From NCBI GenBank assembly GCA_016208495.1, contig JACQXX010000091.1:1-64000 (forward strand): a stretch of DNA of 64,000 nucleotides. The letters are read 5' to 3'. Origin of the DNA: Acidobacteriota bacterium. GTDB taxonomy: Bacteria; Acidobacteriota; Blastocatellia; Chloracidobacteriales; Chloracidobacteriaceae. The translations under genes and the position numbers were made by a program. Shown one piece after another: positions 47,101-55,534 of the stretch; within the stretch, counting starts at the first letter, position 1; each line of letters starts with the position of its first letter. Under the pieces are notes generated by a model. The model ran no database searches and was not told the origin of the DNA. It saw nothing but the letters and a program-made list of their open reading frames with translations.

Positions 47101-50100
47101 GCGCACTGGTGGGAATTTTTGTTGAACGCTCAATTGAGATGGTAACGGCCTTACTCGGCGTGCTGAAAGCCGGTGGGGCCTATGTTCCACTTGACCCAGG
47201 ATACCCGGCGGAACGGCTGGTGTTTATGATTGGCGATGCCCAGGCATCGCTTATTCTGACCCAATCCCACCTGGTCGAACGTCTGCCCCAAACTTCCGCC
47301 CAGACGATTTGCCTGGATCAGCCGCTTCCGGTGCCAGCCATCACCAGCAAAACCACCCCGTCACCACAACCGACTCCTGAAGATCTGGCTTATGTGCTGT
47401 ACACGTCCGGGTCAACAGGTCAGCCCAAAGGTGTGATGATTCCGCATCGGGCAATCTGCAACCACATGCACTGGATGCACGAGACTTTTCCGCTCTCAGC
47501 CGATGATCGCGTGTTGCAAAAAACGCCGTTGAGTTTTGACGCTTCGGTGTGGGAATTCTGGGCGCCACTGATGGCTGGTGCTCAACTGGTGATGGCTGAG
47601 CCAGGGGTTCATCAGGATGCGGAAAATTTGTCACAAGTTATTGCAGTTCAAAAGATTACCATTCTGCAAGTTGTTCCGACCCTGCTTTCGCTGCTGCTTG
47701 AAGAACCCACCTTTTCTCAAAGTACTCAACTTCGACGGGTTTTTGCCGGTGGCGAAGCCCTTTCCGGCACCCTGCGGGATCGGTTCTTTGAAAAACTTCC
47801 AGCCGTGGAACTGGTCAACCTGTACGGTCCAACCGAATGCACGATTGACGCCACTTTTTTTGTCTGCCGGCCAGATGATGTGAGCCGCACAGTTCCCATT
47901 GGAAAGCCAGTTTCAAATATGACCGCGCTGGTGCTCGACGCTGAAGGGCAACCCGTTCCGATTGGCATTCCCGGCGAACTCTACCTGGGCGGCGCGGGTG
48001 TCGGGCAAGGATACTGGCGGCGACCAGAGCTGACGCAAGAGCGATTCAAGGCAGGGTTCGGGGTTCAGGGTTCAGGGTTCAGGGATTCTGAACAAGAGAT
48101 GATTGATCAAGCTACCAATCAACAATTTGGGACTTCAAGAAAAAATTTTGAGGATAAAGCGAGATTTATTTCCGCTAAACCCCGAACCCTGAACCCTGAA
48201 CCCCGAACCCTGGCTTTGTACCGAACCGGTGACCGGGTCCGCTGGCTTCCGGATGGGAATCTGGAGTTTCTTGGTCGGATGGATACCCAGGTCAAATTGC
48301 GCGGATATCGGATTGAAACTGATGAAATTGAAGCTGTTTTGCAGCGTCACCCGCTGGTGCGCGAAGCGGTGGTCGTGGTGCGGCAGGATTCGGCAAACGA
48401 TCAGCGACTGGTGGCCTACATGACGCTTTCGGCGGATGATTCCCACTCTGAAACGGTTCATCCGGCGCAACTGGTCGCCTTCCTTCAACCTCATCTGCCT
48501 GAATTTATGCTCCCATCGGCTGTGGTGATCCTGCCCAAACTGCCCCGGCTTCCAAATGGAAAAACTGACCGCCGGGCACTTCCGGCACCAGACCAGGGCG
48601 CATTGAGAGCAGATCGAAGTGTGGATTTGCCCCGAACGCCTATCGAAGAAATGCTGATCGAACTTTGGAAACAGGTGCTCAAAGTTGAGGCGATTGGCAT
48701 CCACGACAATTTCTTTGCCCTGGGTGGGCATTCCCTGCTCGCAGCGCAATTGATCACGCGCCTGCGAAAAACCTTTGAAGTTGAACTGCCACTCAAGCGG
48801 ATTTTTGAAGCCCAAACCATAGCCCAACTGGCAACGATCATTGCTCACGCACAAACCCAATCAAATCAAGAAACTACCAGTCAAACCAGACCACAACTGG
48901 TGGCTGTTTCCCGAAATCGCCCGCTCGCGTTGTCATTTGCCCAGGAACGGCTCTGGTTTCTCGACCAGCTCAAACCAGACAGTCCACTCTATAACATTCC
49001 ACTGGTCTTTGGCCTGCCGGAAGCCGTCAGCTTACCTGAGCTTGAACAGGTATTTACGGAAATAATTCGCCGTCACGAAATATTGCGAACAACATTCCCG
49101 TCATTTGAAGGTGAGCCAGTTCAGGTGATTGGCCCACCCGTAGATTTCCACTTTGAAGAACACCTGATTCCAGATTCTGAAACCGATGATGAACGTCACA
49201 TAACGGCCTTCTTGCGTCAGCCATTTAACCTCGAACGTGGACCATTGCTGCACGGGGCGATTTTTCGGAGCGCACATCAAAAAACGAAAGTGGCCCTTTC
49301 TGTCCATCACATTGTGTTTGATGGGTGGTCTGCAGGCGTTCTCTTCCAAGAACTCGCCCAAATCTATCGGGCACGGCATCAGCATCACTCACCGGGTTTG
49401 CCAGAGTTGCCGATTCAGTATGCCGATTATGCCGCCTGGCAGCGCAACTGGTTCCAGGGAGCTGTTTTTGAAAGCGAACTGGCATTTTGGAAAAACCAGC
49501 TTGCTGGTATCCCACCACTGCTGGAGCTTCCAACTGACCGACCGCGACCGGTTATCCGCTCGTTTCAGGGCGCCCGCCAGTTTTTTGAATTCGATGAATC
49601 AGCCACCGAAAAGCTAAAAACACTGAGTCGTCAGGAAAATGTCACCCTGTTTATGGTGCTCCTGACGGCTTATGTCGTGCTGCTGGCACGGTATTCAGGT
49701 CAAAATGACATCAGTGTTGGAACGCCAGTTGCCAATCGGACCCAGGCGGAAACCGAAGCCTTGATTGGGTTTTTTGTGAACACACTGGTCATTCGAACCC
49801 AACTGGAAGCTGAACCAACTTTTCTGGAGGTCTTGCTCCAGGTCAAACAGACCGTCCTTGACGTGTTTGCCCATCAGGAAATGCCGTTTGAGAAACTGGT
49901 TGAAGTGCTGCAACCGGAACGAAATCTCAGCCACACGCCACTGTTTCAAGCCTTTTTTGTTTTTCAGGCCGCCTCACCGGCTGAATTTAAACCTTTTAGC
50001 GGGTCAGCTCCGGTTTCGCCCCGGTCCGCTCAATCCCAGCCGGCGGCAGCGGACCAGCGCGTGGCACCTGGAATGGCGAAATTTGACCTCACGCTGTCAA

Positions 50101-53060
50101 TTTTTGAAAAAGGGGCAAAGTTATCTGGTGCGTTGGAATACAGCACCGATTTATTTGACCATGACACCATGCGTCGAATGATTGGCCATTTCCAAACTCT
50201 GGTTTCTGGAATTATCACTCAGGCCGACCAATCTATTCGGCGCATTCCATTGCTGACGCAACCTGAACTTGATCAACAACTGATTGAATGGAATGAAACC
50301 ACACGTCCGTACCCGATTGACCGTTGCCTGCAAGATCTTTTTATGGAGCAGGTTACACAAACTCCAGACGCAATTGCGGTTGAATTTGGCGACCTCGGAG
50401 ACCAGCGTTCATCCCCTCGCACACTGACGTTCCGACAATTGAATGACCGGGCTGAACACCTGGCCCGGTTGCTCAGGGCCGCTGGTGTTGGCCCAGATGT
50501 GCTGGTTGGGCTTTGTATTGAGCGCTCGCTGGAAATGGTGGTCGGGGTGCTTGGCATTCTCAAGGCCGGCGGTGCCTATGTTCCAATGGAGCCGGGATAT
50601 CCGCTGGAACGACTCCAGTTTATGGTCGAAGACACCCGGATGCCCGTGGTGCTGGTCCTTTCCAAAGAGGCACATCGGTTTGCCGAAATGACGGTTACCG
50701 CTCTGTGCCTGGATGCCCTTCCCGAGTCCATTCAGGTGGAACCCATTGAAGAGAAATCAGTTACGCAATCAGCAACCTCACTGGCCTATGTCTTATACAC
50801 CTCCGGTACAACCGGCAAACCCAAGGGCGTCCAGATCGAACACCGCCAGATTGTGAACTACATATTTGGGGTCTCAGAGCGGGTTGGGTTTGAACCCGGA
50901 ATGAGCTATGCCATGGTCCAGCCGCTCACGGTGGATTCCTGCAAAACAGTTTTGTTTCCACCATTGCTCTTTGGTGGGTGCCTGCATGTCATTACCAAAG
51001 AACTGTCTCTCAACCCTGAAGCACTTAGCCAGTATTTTGAAGACTACGGCATTGATGTGCTGAAAATTGCACCTTCGCATCTGGCAGCCCTTCAAATACC
51101 ACCCTTTACCCAAAAGCTTTTGCCCAGAAAACGGCTGGTGGTGGGTGGAGAAGGCTCCACCTGGGAGTGGATCCATTCCTTTGATGAAGTGTCAGACCCG
51201 GCCTGTTTGTTCTTTAACCACTATGGTCCGACCGAAACCACGGTTGGCGTTTTGACCAATCCGATTCAAAAAGGCCGCCGCGAGCACATCAACCCAAATC
51301 TGCCGCTTGGCAAACCACTGCCAAACTGCACCATGTTTATTCTGGATCCGTTTTTACAGCCCGTGCCGGTGGGTGTTGTCGGAGAATTATTTATCGGTGG
51401 TGACTGTGTGGCTCGGGGCTATCTCAATCGTCCAGAGTTGACGGCGGAACGCTTCGCTTTAGGGGACAGGGGACAGGGGACAGGGGACAGCTTTACACCA
51501 GGGGACAGGGGACAGGGGACAGAGGACAGTTCAAAACCTGTTTCATCTGCTTTCAGCTATCCCCCATCCGCCATCCCCCATCCCCTTTACCGAACCGGTG
51601 ACCTTGCCCGGTACCGACCCGATGGGACGATTGAATTTCTTGGCCGGAATGATTTGCAGGTGAAAATTCGCGGCTTCCGGATCGAATTGGGCGAAATCCA
51701 GGCAGCCCTCAATCAACATCCAGCCGTCCGCGAGTCAATTGTCCTGGCTCGCACCGATCAACAAGGCAACAAACGGCTGGTGGCCTACTGTACCCTGCAT
51801 CCCGACCATCAAGAAGCACAGGTTGAAACAGCCATTTTACGTTTTCTGGCGGATCACCTGCCTGATTTTATGGTGCCATCGGCACTGATGGTGATTGAGG
51901 CGCTGCCGCTCTCAGCCCATGGCAAAATTGACCCCAACCGCCTGCCTGAACCTGAATTTGGCGACCCGTCACACGCTCAAACCTATGTGCCAGCCAGAAA
52001 TGCCATTGAAACGCTGCTGGTTCGACTCTGGGAAGAAACCCTTGGGGTCTCACCAATTGGTGTGACCGACAATTTCTTCCATCTAGGCGGGCATTCCCTG
52101 CTGGCAGTTCGACTGATTACCCGGATTCAGCAACTCACCCGCCGGAGCCTCTCAGTGGCAACCCTGTTCCAAAAAGCCACGATTGAGCACCTGGCCCAGG
52201 TGCTTGGTGAGAACCAGCCCGCCAGGGCGACCTCGCTGGTGCCGCTCCAGCCAGGCGGCCACCGTCCACCAGTCTTTTGTTTTCATGCCTTGAGCGGAAC
52301 GGTCGCACCGTTTGTCCAATTCAGCCGACTCCTGGGAACGGATCAACCAGTGTATGGACTGCAGTCACGTGGAATTGATTTTGTTTCGATCCCGTTGGAA
52401 GACATACCCGCCATGGCCGTAGCGTATCTGGCTGATGTAAAAGAAGTTCAACCCACCGGGCCTTATCAGCTCTGCGGCTGGTCAATGGGCGGATTGATTG
52501 CTTATGAAGCTGCCCGGCAGCTTGTTCAACAAGGTGAGTCAGTCGTCCGGCTGATTTTGATTGATGCCGAAGTCACCACGCCGGATCCTGAACCAGTTGT
52601 GGACAATGCGGTTTTGCTGGCTTCACTGGTGGATCCACTACTTGGCATTACCCCAGATGATTTGCGGTCGCTTGACCTTGATCAGCAACTGGCCTTTGTG
52701 CTGGAGCGAAAACAGACTTCACCTGATTTGCAGGGACTCCTTGGCCTGGAACACGCCCGACGGGTGTTTCAGGTGGTCAAACTGAACTCAATTGCCGCGC
52801 GAAAATATGAGTGTGAACCGTACTCTGGAGACGTGATTGTGCTCAGATCCGAAGAACATGGACCGGATGAACCACTGGATTTAGGCTGGGGAAGACTGGT
52901 TCAGGGTGGGGTGGACGTCGTTCAGGTTCGCGGAACACACCAGCGGTTGTTACGCGAACCCTTTGTTGAGAACGTTGCTGCGGAAGTACGGAAAGGGCTC
53001 GGGGCTGAAAAAAACTGGGGCTCAGGGCTTGGGGCTGAAGACTCGCAAGCTCGGGGCTGA
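44169..53060 (+). CDS. Glycosyltransferase fused to a two-module non-ribosomal peptide synthetase (GT-C-A-T-C-A-T-TE)
   Basis: 2963 aa. Residues 1-400 form a GT-B glycosyltransferase of the GT4 sort (VPSLWFEGLGFVTLEAMLRGVPVLA near 280). Module 1: C domain about 460-890 with HHIVSDG near 597, A domain about 945-1440 (TSGSTGQPKG near 1080, YGPTE near 1220), carrier GGHSLL near 1519. Module 2: C about 1580-2020 (HHIVFDG near 1714), A about 2075-2560 (TSGTTGKPKG near 2211, YGPTETT near 2355), carrier GGHSLL near 2640. The thioesterase has GWSMGG near 2771. Each A domain carries an in-frame repeat-derived insert before Y/LYRTGD. GTG 44169 overlaps the GT2 stop. TTG 44184, nine bases after GAGG, is another possible start. 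The last 20 residues are encoded by repeat DNA. Confidence 0.93.
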   Translation: MRYSVLKLLLSMNLPYLRLNGANKGNRILAEALSAQGHPFRVIVPSFSPTDQLTRSSFQALLRSREISFRAQDHTDVFTLNGVEVHSVADPAQLRTELVKELERDEPDFVFISTEDPTQNLLDAALRTCPSKVVYIVHTLEFLPFGPHAFFPSQARTRLIGQTAGIVSVSQFVQQYIKEWSGLDSLQLYWPAYGEPPFPHLGQFENPFVTHINPCAVKGISILLGLADALPQVQFAAVPTWGATQEDRVALTQRANISLLTPTEHIDELFRHTKVLLVPSLWFEGLGFVTLEAMLRGVPVLAASSGGIPEAKLGTEFVIPVHPIERFTDQLDEHHLPIPIIPAQNLAPWRAALEKLLSDCEFYQQHAADARSRAIEFVSRLSFEPLVAYLHHLASRPKALAAATTVDQPAVSSQRRENPAPSAANLTPEQRALLLQRLRKKSQTQAATSTEPPVGIQPASRTHPLPLSFAQQRLWFLDQLEPGSAAYNLPGGFRVRLPVNTAILHQSILEIIRRHEVLRTTFQVIDGEPVQVINPEPGCSFSVSDVSHLADRPDGRQLLAAQIIEETQSSFDLATGPLVRVKVLKLGAQDWVIVVTMHHIVSDGWSVGVFLRELQTLYAAFSQGKPSPLPPLPIQYADFAVWQREKFSGAALETQLAFWRQQLGDTTGILELPADHSRPVNPSHRGGWEQATFAPHLVEPLRRLSQSESCTMFMTLLAAFAVQLSRYTGQQDILIGTPIANRTRSEIENLIGFFVNTLVIRVNVSGKPRFRDVLRQVRETALGAFAHQDVPFEKLVELLHPDRDLNRTPLFQVMFAFGQEGRASQKSTPPNRTQLIDTLEVENRTSKFDLTLSMAETDAGIIAGFEYKTELFESATIRRFLTHLETLLQGVCANPEAPISSLPLMSEAERDQILVRSNQTERQFPTGELLYQLIEIQAQQTPDAIAVVFGDQHLTYHQLDSQAGVLAEYLQHLGVGPGALVGIFVERSIEMVTALLGVLKAGGAYVPLDPGYPAERLVFMIGDAQASLILTQSHLVERLPQTSAQTICLDQPLPVPAITSKTTPSPQPTPEDLAYVLYTSGSTGQPKGVMIPHRAICNHMHWMHETFPLSADDRVLQKTPLSFDASVWEFWAPLMAGAQLVMAEPGVHQDAENLSQVIAVQKITILQVVPTLLSLLLEEPTFSQSTQLRRVFAGGEALSGTLRDRFFEKLPAVELVNLYGPTECTIDATFFVCRPDDVSRTVPIGKPVSNMTALVLDAEGQPVPIGIPGELYLGGAGVGQGYWRRPELTQERFKAGFGVQGSGFRDSEQEMIDQATNQQFGTSRKNFEDKARFISAKPRTLNPEPRTLALYRTGDRVRWLPDGNLEFLGRMDTQVKLRGYRIETDEIEAVLQRHPLVREAVVVVRQDSANDQRLVAYMTLSADDSHSETVHPAQLVAFLQPHLPEFMLPSAVVILPKLPRLPNGKTDRRALPAPDQGALRADRSVDLPRTPIEEMLIELWKQVLKVEAIGIHDNFFALGGHSLLAAQLITRLRKTFEVELPLKRIFEAQTIAQLATIIAHAQTQSNQETTSQTRPQLVAVSRNRPLALSFAQERLWFLDQLKPDSPLYNIPLVFGLPEAVSLPELEQVFTEIIRRHEILRTTFPSFEGEPVQVIGPPVDFHFEEHLIPDSETDDERHITAFLRQPFNLERGPLLHGAIFRSAHQKTKVALSVHHIVFDGWSAGVLFQELAQIYRARHQHHSPGLPELPIQYADYAAWQRNWFQGAVFESELAFWKNQLAGIPPLLELPTDRPRPVIRSFQGARQFFEFDESATEKLKTLSRQENVTLFMVLLTAYVVLLARYSGQNDISVGTPVANRTQAETEALIGFFVNTLVIRTQLEAEPTFLEVLLQVKQTVLDVFAHQEMPFEKLVEVLQPERNLSHTPLFQAFFVFQAASPAEFKPFSGSAPVSPRSAQSQPAAADQRVAPGMAKFDLTLSIFEKGAKLSGALEYSTDLFDHDTMRRMIGHFQTLVSGIITQADQSIRRIPLLTQPELDQQLIEWNETTRPYPIDRCLQDLFMEQVTQTPDAIAVEFGDLGDQRSSPRTLTFRQLNDRAEHLARLLRAAGVGPDVLVGLCIERSLEMVVGVLGILKAGGAYVPMEPGYPLERLQFMVEDTRMPVVLVLSKEAHRFAEMTVTALCLDALPESIQVEPIEEKSVTQSATSLAYVLYTSGTTGKPKGVQIEHRQIVNYIFGVSERVGFEPGMSYAMVQPLTVDSCKTVLFPPLLFGGCLHVITKELSLNPEALSQYFEDYGIDVLKIAPSHLAALQIPPFTQKLLPRKRLVVGGEGSTWEWIHSFDEVSDPACLFFNHYGPTETTVGVLTNPIQKGRREHINPNLPLGKPLPNCTMFILDPFLQPVPVGVVGELFIGGDCVARGYLNRPELTAERFALGDRGQGTGDSFTPGDRGQGTEDSSKPVSSAFSYPPSAIPHPLYRTGDLARYRPDGTIEFLGRNDLQVKIRGFRIELGEIQAALNQHPAVRESIVLARTDQQGNKRLVAYCTLHPDHQEAQVETAILRFLADHLPDFMVPSALMVIEALPLSAHGKIDPNRLPEPEFGDPSHAQTYVPARNAIETLLVRLWEETLGVSPIGVTDNFFHLGGHSLLAVRLITRIQQLTRRSLSVATLFQKATIEHLAQVLGENQPARATSLVPLQPGGHRPPVFCFHALSGTVAPFVQFSRLLGTDQPVYGLQSRGIDFVSIPLEDIPAMAVAYLADVKEVQPTGPYQLCGWSMGGLIAYEAARQLVQQGESVVRLILIDAEVTTPDPEPVVDNAVLLASLVDPLLGITPDDLRSLDLDQQLAFVLERKQTSPDLQGLLGLEHARRVFQVVKLNSIAARKYECEPYSGDVIVLRSEEHGPDEPLDLGWGRLVQGGVDVVQVRGTHQRLLREPFVENVAAEVRKGLGAEKNWGSGLGAEDSQARG
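48052..48212. repeat. Inverted CAGGGTT heptamer pair inserted in frame in NRPS A domain 1
   Basis: A 32-bp array at 48052-48083 and its complement at 48181-48212 match at 31 of 32 positions and enclose about 97 bp. The 161-bp unit lies between ERF and LYRTGD of the adenylation domain, is read through without stop, and adds about 54 residues absent from ordinary A domains. Confidence 0.88.
51459..51586. repeat. GGGGACA and CCCCCAT arrays inserted in frame in NRPS A domain 2
   Basis: GGGGACA units at 51462-51490 and 51501-51529, then CCCCCAT-like units at 51561-51582, again between ERF and LYRTGD. The G-rich and C-rich arms could pair. The insert keeps the reading frame and adds about 42 residues. 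Confidence 0.88.
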
Positions 53061-53127
53061 AGATAACGGGTTTAATACCCTGAGCCCGACGTCTTCAGCC
53101 CGATGTTTTCAGCCCCAAGCCCTAAAA
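52995..53127. repeat. Inverted GGGCTGAAGA-type repeat at the convergent NRPS end
   Basis: Same repeat family as 25262-25471, with 46 bp identical (53018-53063). The forward half encodes the NRPS C-terminus and its stop; complementary words (TTCAGCCC) follow at 53083-53122. Likely a bidirectional terminator. Confidence 0.8.
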
Positions 53128-55110
53128 CTACCGAATCTTGCTTGGTCGTCGGAACTGGCCAGTGCCCGTTCCGCTTCCGTTCGGGAAGCCAACCAGATCC
53201 CACTGTTGGGCGGTGTTGGCTACCAGGCGGCCTTGAATGCGGTTATTTCCCGTGTCACTGACCACCAGATATGGACCGTTGAACACTACACGGTTCAGAA
53301 TATTATTTTGAAACCGGCTGACTGTAACGCCTTCTGGCGCATTGACCTGCCCCAAGCCTGCCCCAACCTGGGCCAGTGCTTTTCCTTGATTGGCATTGCC
53401 GTTTGGAAATTGCAAAACGCGGTTATTGCCCGTGTCGGCAATAAAGAGGTTGCCACTATCATCAACCGCCACACCTTGTGGGTTTTTGACTTTGTTCAAC
53501 CCAACTCCGAGTGATGCCACAATGGTGGCTTTATTCGAGAGGGTAATGGTATTGGCATTGGCAAGTTTCAGAATTCGGCTGTTGGACTGGTCGGCAATAA
53601 ACAACGTAAAGTTGGAATCAATCGCCAATCCGTGCGGGGCGCCGACCTGCCCACTCCCGGCACCATTGCTGGCCAAAACAAACCCAAATCCCGGAACACC
53701 GTCGTCAAATCGCAGCACCCGTCCATTTCCGGTATCAGAAACATAGAGATTCCCCTCGGAATCAACCACCAGTCCTTGCGGTGCGCGGACTTGATTTGGG
53801 GCTGAACCAATCGAGGCAAAGAGTTGCCAGGAGCTGCCGCCATCCGTTGACCACTGAATGCGGTTATTTCCAGTGTCAGCGACATAGAGTCGAGAACCTC
53901 CAAGTTGTCGAGTTTCAACTCCCCTGCCGGAAAGCATGCCAAAATCAAAGGCCACGGCCTCTGGTAATCGGAATTGTCCCAGGGCGCTGCCCGCTGCCCC
54001 GCCCGCGACAACATTCCAGGTAAAGCCGTCAAATGCCTGAATCCGGTTATTGGTGGTATCAGCGGAAAAGAGGACTGGTTGTTCGATTGGCTGCCCTTCC
54101 GAGATTTCCAGACACCAGCAATTAAATGTCCCAGCATCGTCCTCGGCATCATCACAAATTGACAGCGTCCAGGATCCCTGAGCGGGCTCGCCGTCGAAAA
54201 TAGAAAGGGAATCACCTGGCCCCTCTCCAAAACTTGGGAGAAATGAGCCGGTGTAGGTACCAGGAACATCAGGGACGAAAGAAGATGCTTCGTCGTCAAT
54301 GACGAAATTTGGAAACGGAGAACAGGTGGTGCCGAATGATCCAGGATCATCTCCACCTACATCCTCAACGAGGATCGCACTGGTTCCGATTGGGGATTGA
54401 AGTGAAATTTTCAGATCTGATGGATAGTCATGGCTCAGATACAGCCGCACGTTGACATCACCGACGGTGAAATTGGTCGGGACATTCACTGAGGTATTGA
54501 GCTGTTCAATTCCAGGGGTGCAGTTTTCGCCCCCATCCCCAACTGGCGGAAGGGCGCTTCCAGTTCCATTGCAAAAGAGCATCGGCCCGCCCTGGTTGGC
54601 AGTAAAGCCTTTGGTCAAACGTTGTTGCTCCTGAACCAGAGACTTCACCTTGAGGTGGAGCATGCGGAGCTGTCGGTCATCCTGTTTGACCTGGCTTGCC
54701 TGTTCACGAAGCTCGATTTCTTCTTGCAAGACCTGAATTTGAGCTTCGAGGAATTGGGCTTTGATCTGGTTAAAGCGTTCCTGCAAGGCCGTGACATTCA
54801 AAATGTCGAGATCTTCAGCAACTTTGGAAATCTTGAGTTCCTGGGTGGCTTTGTCATATGCCAGTTGCATTTGTTGCTGTTGGTAGAGCTGCTCAGCTAA
54901 CTTTTTTTGTTTTTTCTCAGTCAGCGGGACCTGTTTTTGCAAACCGAGTATTTCACCTTGAAGGACTTTAAGCTGAATTTCCCACAGTTGGGCCTGTAAC
55001 ACTCGCATCCGATTCTTCGCGGTTTCTTGTGTAAACCCTCGTGAAATCGGCGACAGTATCCCAAAGGCAACGACCACGAATAAAACCCATACACCCACAC
55101 GCCATTTCAT
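53128..55110 (-). CDS. Secreted coiled-coil/P-domain/NHL-repeat protein
   Basis: 660 aa with a signal peptide (about 1-27). A long coiled coil spans about 33-165 (QLWEIQLKVLQGEI to LVQEQQRLTK). A proprotein-convertase P-type beta-sandwich follows (about 205-335) with LSHDYPSDLKISLQSPIGT and GSWTLSICDDAEDDAGTFNCWCLEI. The rest is an NHL propeller built on VADTGNNRIQ, VSDTGNGRV, IADQSNSRI, IADTGNNRV and VSDTGNNRI. No catalytic residues are visible, so it is more likely a surface binding or scaffold protein. AGGAG supports ATG 55110. Confidence 0.82.
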   Translation of the reverse strand: MKWRVGVWVLFVVVAFGILSPISRGFTQETAKNRMRVLQAQLWEIQLKVLQGEILGLQKQVPLTEKKQKKLAEQLYQQQQMQLAYDKATQELKISKVAEDLDILNVTALQERFNQIKAQFLEAQIQVLQEEIELREQASQVKQDDRQLRMLHLKVKSLVQEQQRLTKGFTANQGGPMLFCNGTGSALPPVGDGGENCTPGIEQLNTSVNVPTNFTVGDVNVRLYLSHDYPSDLKISLQSPIGTSAILVEDVGGDDPGSFGTTCSPFPNFVIDDEASSFVPDVPGTYTGSFLPSFGEGPGDSLSIFDGEPAQGSWTLSICDDAEDDAGTFNCWCLEISEGQPIEQPVLFSADTTNNRIQAFDGFTWNVVAGGAAGSALGQFRLPEAVAFDFGMLSGRGVETRQLGGSRLYVADTGNNRIQWSTDGGSSWQLFASIGSAPNQVRAPQGLVVDSEGNLYVSDTGNGRVLRFDDGVPGFGFVLASNGAGSGQVGAPHGLAIDSNFTLFIADQSNSRILKLANANTITLSNKATIVASLGVGLNKVKNPQGVAVDDSGNLFIADTGNNRVLQFPNGNANQGKALAQVGAGLGQVNAPEGVTVSRFQNNILNRVVFNGPYLVVSDTGNNRIQGRLVANTAQQWDLVGFPNGSGTGTGQFRRPSKIR

Positions 55111-55534
55111 AGGCTGTCTCCTGGAAAGTGTTGTTTTTACAAGGTAAAAACCTGTTTAAATGGCCATCGTTCATACCTGGCTCGAAAAAGTTTACGGACA
55201 GAATTTTTGATGGAAATGGTTCAACATATTGAAGAATGAATCATTTGTCTGACTCTGCTGATGGCAAGGAGTTTTGATCATCCGCTAGAGATGAAAAAAA
55301 TTTTGAAAGCAGAACGCACAGAAGAAAGAGGGTATTTTTTGATGAAGTGAATACTTCAGGTAACCAGAAAAAAAGGGGGTTGAACTGGATTCATTCTCGC
55401 TTGAAATTGTGGAATTCGTCAAATCAGAAACAAAGTTTTTTTGAAAAATTTCTGCAGCCACATTCATAAAAAAAGGCAGCTTTCCCGAAGAAAAGCTGCC
55501 TGAAAGGAAGAAGTTATAAAAACTTCCAACCATT
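55111..55534. other. Intergenic region with the terminator of the third TonB receptor
   Basis: 424 bp. The promoter of the P-domain protein gene must lie near 55115-55250. An open frame at 55285-55533 crosses low-complexity sequence and a terminator and is not taken as a gene. Confidence 0.55.
55467..55501 (-). terminator. Rho-independent terminator after the third TonB receptor
   Basis: AGGCAGCTTT pairs with AAAGCTGCCT, followed on the minus strand by T7 (A-run at 55468-55474). It lies 33 bp after the receptor stop. Confidence 0.85.

Noticed and set aside
55285-55533. Minus-strand frame of 82 codons after the third TonB receptor
   Set aside because: It spans the rho-independent terminator and low-complexity sequence, with no domain.
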